In this document: piece after piece, positions 1-9,100 of the stretch
Layout: each line of letters starts with the position of its first letter
Numbering within the stretch: position 1 is the stretch's first letter
Source of the DNA: an uncultured Mailhella sp.
Lineage (GTDB): Bacteria; Desulfobacterota; Desulfovibrionia; Desulfovibrionales; Desulfovibrionaceae
Assembly: GCA_910578585.1 (NCBI GenBank)
Contig: CAJTRG010000006.1
Span: 71,469-135,468 of the forward strand
Direction of reading: 5' to 3'
Length of the DNA stretch: 64,000 bases
The notes under the pieces: model-generated
What the model was told of the DNA's origin: nothing
The model's input: only the letters and a program-made list of their open reading frames with translations
Database searches by the model: none
Position numbers and translations under genes: made by a program

Positions 1-1531
1 TGCGTTCAAGGAAATATTTTTTCTCATCTCCCATTTCTCCGGGAACATCTCGTTCCACAACCACAAAAAGCTCATCCGCAAAGGAAGAGGGCAGACAGCA
101 CACAGCCAGAAATTTTCCCTGTGTGCTGTGCCTGTGCCAGGCAAAAACTTCATGCTCGCGCAAAAAGGTATGTCCCAGCAAAAGCCCGTCATCGCGCACA
201 CACCAGATAATAGAATCAGGGCTTTGCTGATAGGCCCAGTCCGTCAGCGCGTGGCTTTCCAGCAAATGCCCGGCAAGCACTGCATGGTCAGAGCCCGAAT
301 AGGAATCCGTGCCAAAATCATACATAAGATCCCGCATTTCCCTGTGCGTTCTGTTGATATGCAGCACGCTGTTGCCCACAATGAGGGCAGGAAGCTCGCT
401 GGAACCGCGGTAAGACTGCGGCACAAGGGAAATATCCTCGGCTGTAAGTACCCCGGAATTGCTTTTGACTTCCCATTCCGTTCCGCCTGTACCCACCAGC
501 AAAGTACGCAAAGAAACAAGCCAGTTTATGCGGGAAACCTCGTTTCCGGCAATGCTGATTTCCATGGCGTCATCTGCTTTTGTAGGGGAGGATCGCGTAA
601 AAGATTCAAAATTGCCTGTACGCGAAAACCACAAAGTTTGCGGACGCTTTCTCGAACCGGCAAACACAAGACGCTGCTGGTAAAAGCACACACAGGTAGG
701 ATAATTGCCGTCCACAAAGGGATTATGAGCCTCAGGCGGGCAGTCCGTCATATCCGGAGCAATATTTTTGGCATCAAAGGCAGGCATCAGACTGCTGCCA
801 ATATAGCCGTATTTGCCGTTCTTTTCCTGATAAATGCGGTATTCTGTAGCCTTTTCGCAAGCCTGCCAAGTAAGCTTTGGATAGCAGGTCTGGCGCAAAT
901 TTTCAGGCCCCTGCACAGACGTCGCGGCACTGGCAAGGCTTTCCTCGCCTTCCTCACCAACTTGCGTCACCACATAAGACCAATTGCGCGTCCCTGTCCC
1001 GTCACTGCTTTTTTCACTGCTTGTGCGCACATCATACAGGCTGACTTTCAGCCCTGCCGGCGGCGCAATTTTCGGGCTGAAATCAAGCTCTTCCAGCTTC
1101 CACTGATCATGGGCATAGCGGCAAAGCTTATGCGGAGCAAAATCTTCACTGACCAGATAAATTACATCTGCGCTTTGCACAAAACCCATTTTCTTTGCCA
1201 CTTCATAGGAAAAGGGCGTTGCAATTTCATAGGGATTGCCGTCACTATCAAGCACCTGCCCCTCACGGGTAAAAATGGATAGCTTCTTTTCGCTCCAGGC
1301 AAGGACATAGGTTTCTGAAGCGGAGAAAATAAAGGGCATAAGCCGTGTTTTGCCCGCAAGTGTGGCAAGATAGCGCAAACCGTTTCGTTTGCTGGCGCCT
1401 CCGTGGGGATGAACCAGCATATTTTCTAAAAGACTGCACCCGGTATGATACCGTGCCAAATCAACCCGCACTGCCAGCGAAGGCGAAAGCTCACCCGCTG
1501 TAAAACTGCTTTGAAATCCAGAAAATGCCAT
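1..1531 (-). CDS. Podophage tail/stabilisation protein, partial
   Basis: The frame is open from the ATG at 1531 to the left edge, giving about 510 residues with no stop, so the C-terminus lies outside the window. It starts MAFSGFQSSFTAGELSPSLA and carries RLVFAGSRKRPQTLWFSR near residue 285. That motif is typical of large tail-tube or stabilisation proteins of short-tailed phages, which close the tail below the portal. The start overlaps the stop of the upstream gene as TAATG, which suggests translational coupling. It is the last visible gene of the prophage morphogenesis operon. The family call rests on motif memory and gene order; no precise subfamily is claimed. Confidence 0.75.
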   Translation of the reverse strand, partial: MAFSGFQSSFTAGELSPSLAVRVDLARYHTGCSLLENMLVHPHGGASKRNGLRYLATLAGKTRLMPFIFSASETYVLAWSEKKLSIFTREGQVLDSDGNPYEIATPFSYEVAKKMGFVQSADVIYLVSEDFAPHKLCRYAHDQWKLEELDFSPKIAPPAGLKVSLYDVRTSSEKSSDGTGTRNWSYVVTQVGEEGEESLASAATSVQGPENLRQTCYPKLTWQACEKATEYRIYQEKNGKYGYIGSSLMPAFDAKNIAPDMTDCPPEAHNPFVDGNYPTCVCFYQQRLVFAGSRKRPQTLWFSRTGNFESFTRSSPTKADDAMEISIAGNEVSRINWLVSLRTLLVGTGGTEWEVKSNSGVLTAEDISLVPQSYRGSSELPALIVGNSVLHINRTHREMRDLMYDFGTDSYSGSDHAVLAGHLLESHALTDWAYQQSPDSIIWCVRDDGLLLGHTFLREHEVFAWHRHSTQGKFLAVCCLPSSFADELFVVVERDVPGEMGDEKKYFLER

Positions 1532-2169
1532 TATCTTCGTGCCTCCAGATACCAGGACTTGCGGGCAGCCAAAGAGCCCTCTTTACAGTCCGCGCTTTTG
1601 GCTTTTTCAAAGGCACGGCTTGCCATTTCCTGTAAACTCTGCACAAGGCCGGATGCGCCGCCAAGGCTCAAACTAAGCTCACTGGCCAGCTGCCAGGCAA
1701 AGGCATCAGTAAAAAGACTGTCCCAAATGCCGGGATCATCCGCATAGCTTGTGCAGGTCAAAATGGCTTTGTGGCAGGAGGTGACAATAACCTTAGTCCC
1801 GTCTGAAATCCGCTCCACTGTATAGTCAAAGCTCTCCGTATAATAATTTCCCTTTCTGCCCATAACCGGATTTATGGCTAAAATCTGCATGCACTCTTCC
1901 GGATATTGATAATACAGCAGGCTCTGATACAAAATATTGTCTTTAAACATGCTTTCCGCAGCCCCGGCTCCAAGCAGGGCAAGAGCTATTTCTTTTGTCG
2001 CAAAATGCCATGGATAGGCACGCAAAGCCGATTTCAGCACATAGGGAAATTTTATGGCACATTGCCTTGCTTCTGTGCTTGCTTCGCCAAGGCTGGTAAT
2101 TTGCGCAATACTGTGCCCGCCCATGCGGCTTAAGGCTAAATTGCAAACATCAACTTGTGATAACGCCAT
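1531..2169 (-). CDS. Podophage tail tubular protein A-like (head-tail connector)
   Basis: A 212-residue protein starting MALSQVDVCNLALSRMGG, the usual opening of phage tail tubular A / adaptor proteins that join the portal to the tail nozzle. The start at 2169 is preferred over an upstream in-frame codon because AGAGGAAC lies just before this ATG and the upstream extension runs into an intergenic palindrome. It overlaps the next gene by one base (TAATG). The residues ARQCAIKFPYVLKSALRAYPWHFA fit the helical core of the family. Position between the capsid genes and the large tail protein supports the call. Confidence 0.75.
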   Translation of the reverse strand: MALSQVDVCNLALSRMGGHSIAQITSLGEASTEARQCAIKFPYVLKSALRAYPWHFATKEIALALLGAGAAESMFKDNILYQSLLYYQYPEECMQILAINPVMGRKGNYYTESFDYTVERISDGTKVIVTSCHKAILTCTSYADDPGIWDSLFTDAFAWQLASELSLSLGGASGLVQSLQEMASRAFEKAKSADCKEGSLAARKSWYLEARR

Positions 2170-2190
2170 AGTTCCTCTTTTTTTATTTTC

Positions 2191-2220
2191 TATGGGGGAA
2201 ATGATTTCCCCCATCCCCCC
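2191..2220. repeat. Family B palindromic repeat
   Basis: The palindrome TATGGGGGAAAT-GATTTCCCCCAT is followed by a CCCCCC run. The same 30-mer recurs exactly at 40901-40930, with relatives near 6733, 18661, 34540, 55016 and 61196. Here it lies between two genes of the phage operon, so it should be transcribed. Confidence 0.8.
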
Positions 2221-2247
2221 TCATGTTAAACCGTTATCCCCAAAGCC

Positions 2248-2646
2248 TTAGCCTTGTCTGTCGAGCACAAGACCAGCGGTAATTGCCCCTGCTGAGGCTG
2301 CTTCATCCACCTCATAATACACGCGCAAGTATTTACCGGCTTTTGGAGGCAAAGAGCCAAAGGCTAAAGAACAGGGTTTTGCCACGTCTTCTGCCGCAAG
2401 AACTTTGCTGGATAAAATAGTCTGCCAATCGCTTTCAGCAAGGCTTTCCAAAGGCTTATCCGCATTGGAAGACTGGATATGCACAGTGAGGGTCTCAAGC
2501 CCGGCAAAGCCTTCAGCCACCTGCACAGTGGGGAAAATGGGCATGCCTGTGCCTTCCATAACACCAAGATCAAGACATTTTTCGCTGGCCTGACTTTTGG
2601 TGATTTTTTGAGCATGAGAGAAAAGCAATTCTTTGTCTAAATACAT
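2248..2646 (-). CDS. Phage capsid cement protein, Bbp16-like
   Basis: A 132-residue protein directly downstream of the major capsid gene. Length, position and content (MYLDKELLFSHAQKIT at the start, GKYLRVYYEVDEAASAGAIT near the end) match the Bbp16 family of cement/decoration proteins, which sit on the capsid surface of BPP-1-like podophages. AAAGGA precedes the ATG. There are no membrane segments or signal peptide. The assignment is by family resemblance and synteny. Confidence 0.7.
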   Translation of the reverse strand: MYLDKELLFSHAQKITKSQASEKCLDLGVMEGTGMPIFPTVQVAEGFAGLETLTVHIQSSNADKPLESLAESDWQTILSSKVLAAEDVAKPCSLAFGSLPPKAGKYLRVYYEVDEAASAGAITAGLVLDRQG

Positions 2647-2725
2647 AGATTTTCCTTTTATTTTGAAATGTTAGCAAAATTTTCCACTAGCGCCTCTTCG
2701 CTCTATACGAAACGACTCGTCGCCC

Positions 2726-3724
2726 TTATACAAGGGCTTCCTCGTCGTTGCGAAGCGCATCCACGCGGCGGATAGGAATGCCAAGGAAATGGGTCACAGG
2801 CTTGCCTTCGATTTGCTCAATGGAAAGCTGCACATTGGCTTTTTCCATGGCCATGATATCAAGAATAGTCTTGACATCTCTGTTCATGTACCACGCCATT
2901 TGCGCCTTGTTCGCGGAAGGAATTTTGTTGGCGGCTGCAATCATAAGGCGGATAAGGTTTGTGCCGGCATTTTGGGTTGTGCCGTTGATAATATTCGCAA
3001 AACTTGCAGTATCAATATTGCAGATGCGCACAGCATAGCGCCAGTCACGAAGGGAAAGACCGCAATCCCATTTGAAATGGCTACGATAGCCCTGATAATG
3101 CCCGCCGTTGTCGTCAAGCAGTGTTTGTTCGCCAAGGTCTTTGATTTGCAGACCGGCTTGAGAACCCTTGGGGAAAATGCCGTGCATGGTGCTTTCACCC
3201 CAGCCGCAAAGCCAGACAGAAGTGTTGGTTTTGCCCTTGCCGCCAAAATTGAGTACGTTTTCCGCGCTGTCAAAGCCGGAAAGAGCATTGTAGCGGGGGC
3301 TTAAGCCCATAAACTTTTGCGGCTCTTCGTGGGTATTGCCATAGAAAAGGGTCTTTGCCATTTCCTGATTCATGGCTTCCACAAAGCCCGCTTCTTCGCT
3401 CATGCGCCAGTCCGCACTGGCACCGTTCAAATCAGCCAGAGATTTATCCACTTCGGCATAGGCTTCGAGCATGCCGCAGCTGTCGTCCACGCTTTTGGTG
3501 GTGCTTTTGCTGGGCTGCACGCCATAGTTCAAAAGGCGCCAGGTGGCAAAAGGAAGCCCTGTGCGGATAGTGGTTCTGTGGCCGGTGGGCAAATTGCCTT
3601 CAAGCCAAAGAGCGTCTTCCAAAATTTCATTGGTTTGCGCCATAATTTCCACTAATTTGGCGATTTTGCCTGTGCTGTCAAAACGTTTTGCACAATCAAG
3701 CAAGGTTACTGCATTTGCACTCAT
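2726..3724 (-). CDS. Phage major capsid protein
   Basis: A 332-residue protein starting MSANAVTLLDCAKRFDSTGK. It contains LPTGHRTTIRTGLPFATWRLLNYG near residue 45 and MGLSPRYNALSG near residue 139, typical of the GP7/Bbp17-type HK97-fold capsid proteins of short-tailed phages. AAGGAG lies seven bases before the ATG. It sits between the putative scaffold and the cement gene, the usual podophage order. The protein appears complete, so the morphogenesis module may still be functional. Confidence 0.85.
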   Translation of the reverse strand: MSANAVTLLDCAKRFDSTGKIAKLVEIMAQTNEILEDALWLEGNLPTGHRTTIRTGLPFATWRLLNYGVQPSKSTTKSVDDSCGMLEAYAEVDKSLADLNGASADWRMSEEAGFVEAMNQEMAKTLFYGNTHEEPQKFMGLSPRYNALSGFDSAENVLNFGGKGKTNTSVWLCGWGESTMHGIFPKGSQAGLQIKDLGEQTLLDDNGGHYQGYRSHFKWDCGLSLRDWRYAVRICNIDTASFANIINGTTQNAGTNLIRLMIAAANKIPSANKAQMAWYMNRDVKTILDIMAMEKANVQLSIEQIEGKPVTHFLGIPIRRVDALRNDEEALV

Positions 3725-3801
3725 TGTTGCTCCTTATAGAAATTAAATATTGTTAATATATTGAAAATAATGAGTTATTTCACTCATTACTCTTTTATCC
3801 G

Positions 3802-4506
3802 TTACTCTTTCACCATGGACGGATAAAAGAGCTCGGCCACAGAACGTTCTGCCGGGCTTTCCTTGGCTCTCGGCATTTCCTTTTCTGCCAGCGCCCTGCC
3901 CACGCGGTACATAAAGCGCACCACTTCCGGATGAGAGCCAAAGCCTGTATCGTTGAGGATTTTTGCCAGTGAGCCGTCGTCAAAGCGCAAAATTGCCGCC
4001 CGCGCATAACGCATATTGTCGTAAAAGCCCATGCCGCCAAATTCACTGTCTTCTTCACAAGCCTTTTGCATGGACTTTAGAAGTTCTTCCTGTTCCTGAC
4101 TTTGCTTTTTGCTTTGCCCCAGCACGTATTTTTCATAGAACCTGGCCATGAGCCGGGCATTTTCAAGACTCATATTCTGCTCAAAGGCAAAGCGTTTGAA
4201 CTCATCAATAAGCAGAGTATCCACCACGGTTTCCGGGGAAAACTGGAAGACATAATCCTCAGGGCTTAGAAGCTGTGCTTTTGTGAGCAGTGTTTCCTGT
4301 GCCGCTGGAGCCTGCACTGCCTCTGCGGTTTGTTCTGACGGAACAATAACCTGAGCTGCAACCGGAGCAGCAGGGGAAGCTGCAACGGAAGCTGCCTGTG
4401 CCGCCGGCACAGGATTTTGCGCTTGTGAACTTTCTGCCGCCGTGCCTGTCCCCTGACCTGCTTGTGAAGCCGTTTGCGGACGAATAATAATTTCTGTTTC
4501 TGCCAT
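3802..4506 (-). CDS. Putative phage scaffolding protein
   Basis: A 234-residue acidic protein. The first 90 residues are low complexity (Ala, Gln, Pro, Val), followed by a charged helical region and a C-terminal part with SPEDYVFQFSPETVVDTLLI near residue 81. This composition and its place just upstream of the capsid gene fit an internal scaffold that guides procapsid assembly and then leaves. AAGGAG precedes the start. No specific motif proves the role. Confidence 0.6.
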   Translation of the reverse strand: MAETEIIIRPQTASQAGQGTGTAAESSQAQNPVPAAQAASVAASPAAPVAAQVIVPSEQTAEAVQAPAAQETLLTKAQLLSPEDYVFQFSPETVVDTLLIDEFKRFAFEQNMSLENARLMARFYEKYVLGQSKKQSQEQEELLKSMQKACEEDSEFGGMGFYDNMRYARAAILRFDDGSLAKILNDTGFGSHPEVVRFMYRVGRALAEKEMPRAKESPAERSVAELFYPSMVKE

Positions 4507-4515
4507 AATTTCTCC

Positions 4516-4788
4516 TTATTCTTGTTCCTGAATTTGGATAAGATATTTTGCGCCGAGTGCATAAAGACGGTGATAGAGCATGAGCCCCAGACTTCGCTTG
4601 CCTTCAAGATAGGCATAGACATTGGGGTTTGCCACGGGAATTTCAGCAAATACGCCGGCAGCAAGGAGCAAATCTTTCAAGAAGCGTCTGCCCTGCTCGC
4701 TTTGAGCAATGAACAGCAAATCCGCTTGAAATTGTCCTTCGAGCTCTTTTTGTGAGCCTTTTTCCTGCCAGAATTCTTTTTGTTTCAT
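4516..4788 (-). CDS. Bbp19-like small phage protein
   Basis: A 90-residue protein with GRRFLKDLLLAAGVFAE and an NPNVYAYLEGKRSLGL stretch, resembling the Bbp19 family found between portal and scaffold genes in BPP-1-like phages. Its role is unknown. AGAGGAG lies just before the ATG. It is two bases from the portal gene and nine bases from the scaffold gene, so it is surely part of the same operon. Confidence 0.65.
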   Translation of the reverse strand: MKQKEFWQEKGSQKELEGQFQADLLFIAQSEQGRRFLKDLLLAAGVFAEIPVANPNVYAYLEGKRSLGLMLYHRLYALGAKYLIQIQEQE

Positions 4789-4790
4789 GG

Positions 4791-6473
4791 TTACTCCTCT
4801 TCTGTTTTTGCTGGAGCCTGCAAACTTTCCACTAAAGAACCGGCAAGATTTTTGCTGTTGAGATCTACTTCACTGAGCTCCTTTGCCATGGCGGTGCCTT
4901 TTTCCAGTATTTGCCAGGCTTTCTGCTCCTGCATGTTTTGGGCAGTTTCCATTCTTCGCACTTCGCGCAGGGCAAGTACCTGTTCCCTGCCCCGCAAAAG
5001 GGAAAGGGGCACGCCTAAAAGCTTGGCATTGTGCACCAGCATTTCATCCAAATCCAAATTATCCAGCACTTCCGGGCTGATCTTTGCAAGATTCCCGGCA
5101 AAGGCCATAATATTTTCAATGGCGCTGATATCTGTACTTTTTTGCGCCAGAGCAAGGCTTGACTGCATTTCAATTTCCCATTCCCTGCCCTGCAGGAGCG
5201 GGGGCGTGGGCAGTATTTTGCCGTAACGCTTCATTATCCCCAAAACGCGCTGAATCAGGGGCTGGAAGAGTTCACTTCTCAGCCGTTCCAGCGTGGGGCC
5301 CAGCATGAGCAACTTTTCTGCATTGCGCTCATAAACTTCTGTGGCGGTCATGCGTTTGTCAGACTGGGTCAGAAGCAGGAATAAATCCTTATAGAAATGC
5401 TCGCCGATTTGCCGGCGTATTTGCTGTAAATAAGCATCCAGCGCCTGTAAATTTGCCTGTATCTGATAGGTTGGGGTAATGGACGGCAGCTGGCTGTTCA
5501 TATCCACAAAGTTTGCAAAGCCCGGACGCAGCGAAAACTCCCCGCCCTGATTGCGCAAAGAATTAGACACATTCATGGGCGGATTGATTTCCAGTTCCAA
5601 AGCCTGCAAACCGTCCTGCCGCATACGCTGGAGCATATGCACATCAGGCAGAGCATCCATGCCCGGGCCGCGGCCGTACACATCCTGCCCTGTCACATCC
5701 CAGCGCGGGCAGCAGGCCGGAAATTCCTCGTAGCCGTCCTCTTCCAGCAGAAAATTGCCCTGCCCCTGCAAAACGTAATAGGATGCATAACGCCGATTGC
5801 GGGCGTCAATCTTATTGGGATCGTACTTTACGCGCGGCTCAATGGCATGGATCACCGTAAAGGTCTGTAAACTGTCCTTTTCTGCCAGCTCCTTAATCCG
5901 CTCCGGATACGCTTCAAAACGCTGCATAATCTGCCGTGCGTTCATGCTCATGGTATGATAGAGCGTATCGACCCGCCCCTTGGCATCACAGTCGAGGTAA
6001 TACTCGCCAATGGTCAAATTGCGGCAGCGGATCACCTCATCCTGATCCTCTTCAATCAAGAAACAGGCAGTGCCAAAACCCGCCAGTTCCGCATAATGAG
6101 CATGCACAGTGGGATAAAAATTAGAACCGGAAAGCACCGCATGCACCCGCTCCTGTGTATCCTGAAGCCACTTGCCAATGCCTTCAGCCTGCTCCAATTC
6201 CTTGTCTTTCAAAGCAAAGCGAAACCACGGACGAGCAGGAGAGCTTAAGCCTCCGTGCATGCCGGCTGCCAAAATGCGCAGGGCATAGAGCGCCGTGCTG
6301 TCTACAATTTCTCCGTGTTTCTTGAAGCCTTTATTATGGCTTTCTGCCGACCATTTCCCTTTATTGGGGAGCATGAGGGCAGCAATTTCTTTCCACTGTT
6401 CTTCCCATGTGCGCCGCTCCTTCTCAAGTTCATGAAAGCGCCGCAAAACATGCTGAACACATTCTTTTTCCAT
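4791..6473 (-). CDS. Phage portal (head-tail connector) protein
   Basis: A 560-residue protein of the podophage head-tail connector family. It forms the dodecameric ring through which DNA enters and leaves the capsid. Landmarks are SHNKGFKKHGEIVDSTALYALRILAAGMHGGLSSPARPWF in the first quarter (positions about 45-85) and QSDKRMTATEVYERNAEKLLMLGP near residue 370, the classic clip and stem region. The ATG at 6473 is chosen because AGGGG lies just before it and it does not overlap the upstream gene; an earlier codon at 6494 would overlap it by 11 bases. Confidence 0.85.
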   Translation of the reverse strand: MEKECVQHVLRRFHELEKERRTWEEQWKEIAALMLPNKGKWSAESHNKGFKKHGEIVDSTALYALRILAAGMHGGLSSPARPWFRFALKDKELEQAEGIGKWLQDTQERVHAVLSGSNFYPTVHAHYAELAGFGTACFLIEEDQDEVIRCRNLTIGEYYLDCDAKGRVDTLYHTMSMNARQIMQRFEAYPERIKELAEKDSLQTFTVIHAIEPRVKYDPNKIDARNRRYASYYVLQGQGNFLLEEDGYEEFPACCPRWDVTGQDVYGRGPGMDALPDVHMLQRMRQDGLQALELEINPPMNVSNSLRNQGGEFSLRPGFANFVDMNSQLPSITPTYQIQANLQALDAYLQQIRRQIGEHFYKDLFLLLTQSDKRMTATEVYERNAEKLLMLGPTLERLRSELFQPLIQRVLGIMKRYGKILPTPPLLQGREWEIEMQSSLALAQKSTDISAIENIMAFAGNLAKISPEVLDNLDLDEMLVHNAKLLGVPLSLLRGREQVLALREVRRMETAQNMQEQKAWQILEKGTAMAKELSEVDLNSKNLAGSLVESLQAPAKTEEE

Positions 6474-6483
6474 AGCGCCGCCC

Positions 6484-6702
6484 CTAGCCGCCAAGCAGTG
6501 TCTTTTTCTGACTGTTGGCAGTACTTTCCAAACCTAAGCCGCTTGTCAGCACTGTTTTAGAGTGCCCCAAAGCGCTGGCACGTCTCCGTCTTTCCTCATC
6601 CCCTGCCTGTTTCACGCTGGTATCAGCTTCCACTGGCGCTGGAGCAGGAATTTCCACTTCTGCCGATGCCGGCGCTGAATAATGTTTTCCTCCGCCGCCC
6701 AT
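6484..6702 (-). CDS. Small phage protein upstream of portal
   Basis: A 72-residue protein with a glycine-rich start (MGGGGKHYSAP), a proline/alanine middle and a C-terminal block RRRRASALGHSKTVLTSGLG. That block resembles small proteins encoded just before portal genes in many podophages. Function is unknown. AAGGAGG is placed well before the ATG. The following portal gene begins 10 bases after this stop. Confidence 0.6.
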   Translation of the reverse strand: MGGGGKHYSAPASAEVEIPAPAPVEADTSVKQAGDEERRRRASALGHSKTVLTSGLGLESTANSQKKTLLGG

Positions 6703-6732
6703 ATAAACCTCCTTAATATTTTTTTATTTTTC

Positions 6733-6813
6733 GGGGGAGATAATCATCTCTGCTGTCGCTATCCGTAAAGCTCGTAAACTCGCTAACGGCTACCGCTCCC
6801 TCGCACCCCCATA
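6733..6813. repeat. Family B palindrome carrying a family A hairpin element
   Basis: A GGGGGAGATAATC half is followed by ATCTCTGCTGTC (6746-6757), then a hairpin with arms CCGTAAAGC and GCTAACGG, then CTCCCTCGCACCCCC. The ATCTCTGCTGTC tag and the loop CTCGTAAACTCG are shared, in reverse complement, with elements at 18718, 23155 and 34772. The arrangement matches 55016-55092, suggesting element A lies inside a B palindrome at both sites. Confidence 0.65.
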
Positions 6814-6834
6814 TATTTTCTTTGAGATATGTAG

Positions 6835-7380
6835 CTATTCTCGTGCCCGTATTTGTTCCCGTGTTAATATGCTGACTATTCCGCTCTTATACGCATTTTT
6901 GCGCGCAAAGAAGCAAGCCTCAGGCAGTTCTGCCGCCAGTCGAAAGCCCAGTTTTTGGATAAAGGCAAGGGCATGGCGGTAAGGCTTTGGCGTCAGCCCG
7001 TACAAAGCTGAAAGCACGTAGTCGCCCTTGGTATCTTTGCAAAATAAAAGGCTTTTCACCACATAGAGCCCGACAGCTTCCTGCTCGCAAAAGGCGTCAC
7101 GCAAAAAGCAAAAATGAATCATCACGCTCTTGCAAAGGGGATTATTGAGCCAGTAGAGAGCCTTGATTTTGCCGTCAGCTCCAGCCACAAAGCGGGCATC
7201 CTTGTCCTTTGCGGTAAGCCACATCCGAAAGCTGGCAAAATCTGCCATTTCCCCGTCAAAGAACAAAACAGGATTCAGTTTATCTTCTTGAAATTGTTTC
7301 CAAAAAGTATACAGCACTTCAAAATTCTGCTGCTTTGCCCAAAGAGTCTGATAGGAATAGTAAGAAAGATTATTTGACAA
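6835..7380 (-). CDS. Phage protein, possible DUF2824/GNAT-like
   Basis: A 181-residue protein encoded between terminase and portal, where podophages often carry a GNAT-like DUF2824 protein. Sequences such as DARFVAGADGKIKALYWLNN and KPYRHALAFIQKLGFRLAAE fit an acetyltransferase-like fold, but no acetyl-CoA loop can be pointed to with confidence. The TTG at 7380 is the likely start, because GGGGAGG sits six bases upstream inside the last codons of the terminase gene and the overlap is only 11 bases. The first ATG, at 7422, would overlap terminase by 53 bases. Confidence 0.5.
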   Translation of the reverse strand: MSNNLSYYSYQTLWAKQQNFEVLYTFWKQFQEDKLNPVLFFDGEMADFASFRMWLTAKDKDARFVAGADGKIKALYWLNNPLCKSVMIHFCFLRDAFCEQEAVGLYVVKSLLFCKDTKGDYVLSALYGLTPKPYRHALAFIQKLGFRLAAELPEACFFARKNAYKSGIVSILTREQIRARE

Positions 7381-9100
7381 AGAACGCCTCCCCGCCTGCA
7401 AAAGCATTGCTTTCCAAGGCAAGCGGGAAAACTGCCCCCAGCTTGCTGTCTAAAATGCGTGATAAACAGTCCAGCATATCATCGTGTTCTGCCACGGGAA
7501 AATTCAAATATTCATTGCGGTAAAAATCCTGCACCAAATCCGTGACTGTTTTATCCACCCGAAGCTGAACCAAACGGTGTGGGAACCACATGCGCCCCTG
7601 CTCAAAAATCGGCACAAGGCGGCGTATGCGATCGGTTTTTGCCATGGCACCGCCAAGGGAGGTAATGGAAAAGCGGTAATTTTCCTGCTCCATACGGTAT
7701 TTGATATGTTCAATATCTGCCTGAATGCCGTACTGCTCATAGCCCACCGCCAGCGGTCTGTGCTTTTTGTGCAGAGAAAACAGCGCCTCAGCCCGTTCAT
7801 GCAGGGCAAGCCGATCATGCACACCGTCCAGCACATAATAAAATCCATCATGATTGAGCCCCACCACCCACATGGAGGTGTAGTCCGAGCCCTCTTTCTT
7901 GCTGGAAGCAGGATCAACCAAAATATAACGGTTCATATTGGCGGAAAAACCGGGCTTTATGGCCGTGTCACTGGGGAGCGTTTGAAACCAGGAATTTTTG
8001 AAGCCCATGGCATTGTCTGCCAAAGGATTTTGCAGCATTTGACAGGCAAAAACGTATGCCCCCATGTCACGGCGTTTCTTCTTTAGTACCTCATCCGCCA
8101 GAAAGACAGCCTTGCTTTGCGCCTGCCCGTCCACTGTGGCGGGATAAATACGCGGTGTTACGCTACCCTGATCCATAATCAGATGATAGGTGTCTGACGC
8201 ATGGTAACGCGTGCCAATCATGCGCAAATTACCGTCCCGCGCGCCTAAATTGAGGGAAAGACGCCAGGCGTCTGTGGTCTTTTTGATTTGCTCCGGCGTG
8301 GTCACAGACTCCAAGGTCACCACATCATCATAAATAAGCAGGGAAAAGTGCTTGCCCGTGGGCTGGCCGTCCACCAGCCCCCACGCCTCAATAGTTGCTT
8401 CCTTGGGATTGCCCTCACGCCGCACAATAAGTCCGCCGTCCTCACTCCAGGTGCGGGTGCGCGCCTCGCCCTTTTCCGGCGGGGTAATACAGGGATAATA
8501 CGCCTGCAAAAGCAGATTGGTTTCCCATTCTCGTTTGATTTGGCGCAAGAAGGCTTTCGCAATGGGACGGGTATGGCTGAAAATGCCGACAGTGATATTG
8601 GGATCCTGCAAAACATTCAAAATAGTCAGCCCAATGGTAATAATGGTGGACTTGTAGTGCTCGCGTGCCCATAAATCCAAATGATTATTGGGGCTTTGCT
8701 GCACTTCACGGCAGCGGGCAAAAAGCCAGTCCTTGTCCATATCCTTGCGGCCCATGCCGTAAACCAGCAAATAAAAGAGATCGTGACAAAGCAAGGCTTT
8801 GATATCATCAGAAAGGGGCATATTCTCAAAATAAGGGATTTCCTCTGCCAGTTCCTGTTTGCTTTTGGCAGGTACAAGAAGATGTACTTCAGTTTTTGCA
8901 CTTTTTGAATTTTTGGAAACCGCTGCCGGGGAATTTTCCGATGCTGTCTCTTCTGAAGAGAGTACATCCTGCTGCGTTTTTTCCTGCAAATCGGCATAAT
9001 AGGCTCTGTGGACTTTAGCATAGAATTTCTTTGCCTGTTCACGGGTCGGCAGAAGATTTATGGTGCCATTTTTCTTTATTTTCACAAGATTATGCGCCAT
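7370..9100 (-). CDS. Phage terminase large subunit
   Basis: A 576-residue packaging motor. The ATPase domain has the deviant Walker A AREHYKST (residues 145-152) and Walker B LLIYDDV (254-260). The RNase H-like nuclease has YILVDPASS (D396), GSDYTSMWV (D406) and a late AEHDDMLD acidic patch. The motor cuts concatemeric DNA and pumps it through the portal. The ATG at 9100 is chosen because AGGAG lies eight bases upstream; it overlaps the preceding gene by 11 bases. Longer in-frame starts at 9136 and 9265 lie deep inside that gene and lack ribosome-binding sites. Confidence 0.88.
   Translation of the reverse strand: MAHNLVKIKKNGTINLLPTREQAKKFYAKVHRAYYADLQEKTQQDVLSSEETASENSPAAVSKNSKSAKTEVHLLVPAKSKQELAEEIPYFENMPLSDDIKALLCHDLFYLLVYGMGRKDMDKDWLFARCREVQQSPNNHLDLWAREHYKSTIITIGLTILNVLQDPNITVGIFSHTRPIAKAFLRQIKREWETNLLLQAYYPCITPPEKGEARTRTWSEDGGLIVRREGNPKEATIEAWGLVDGQPTGKHFSLLIYDDVVTLESVTTPEQIKKTTDAWRLSLNLGARDGNLRMIGTRYHASDTYHLIMDQGSVTPRIYPATVDGQAQSKAVFLADEVLKKKRRDMGAYVFACQMLQNPLADNAMGFKNSWFQTLPSDTAIKPGFSANMNRYILVDPASSKKEGSDYTSMWVVGLNHDGFYYVLDGVHDRLALHERAEALFSLHKKHRPLAVGYEQYGIQADIEHIKYRMEQENYRFSITSLGGAMAKTDRIRRLVPIFEQGRMWFPHRLVQLRVDKTVTDLVQDFYRNEYLNFPVAEHDDMLDCLSRILDSKLGAVFPLALESNAFAGGEAFFVK

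Noticed and set aside
128..1282. Long plus-strand frame of 384 codons
   Set aside because: It is antisense to the phage tail gene, which runs off the window edge. Its translation is rich in Lys, Arg and His and lacks recognisable motifs.
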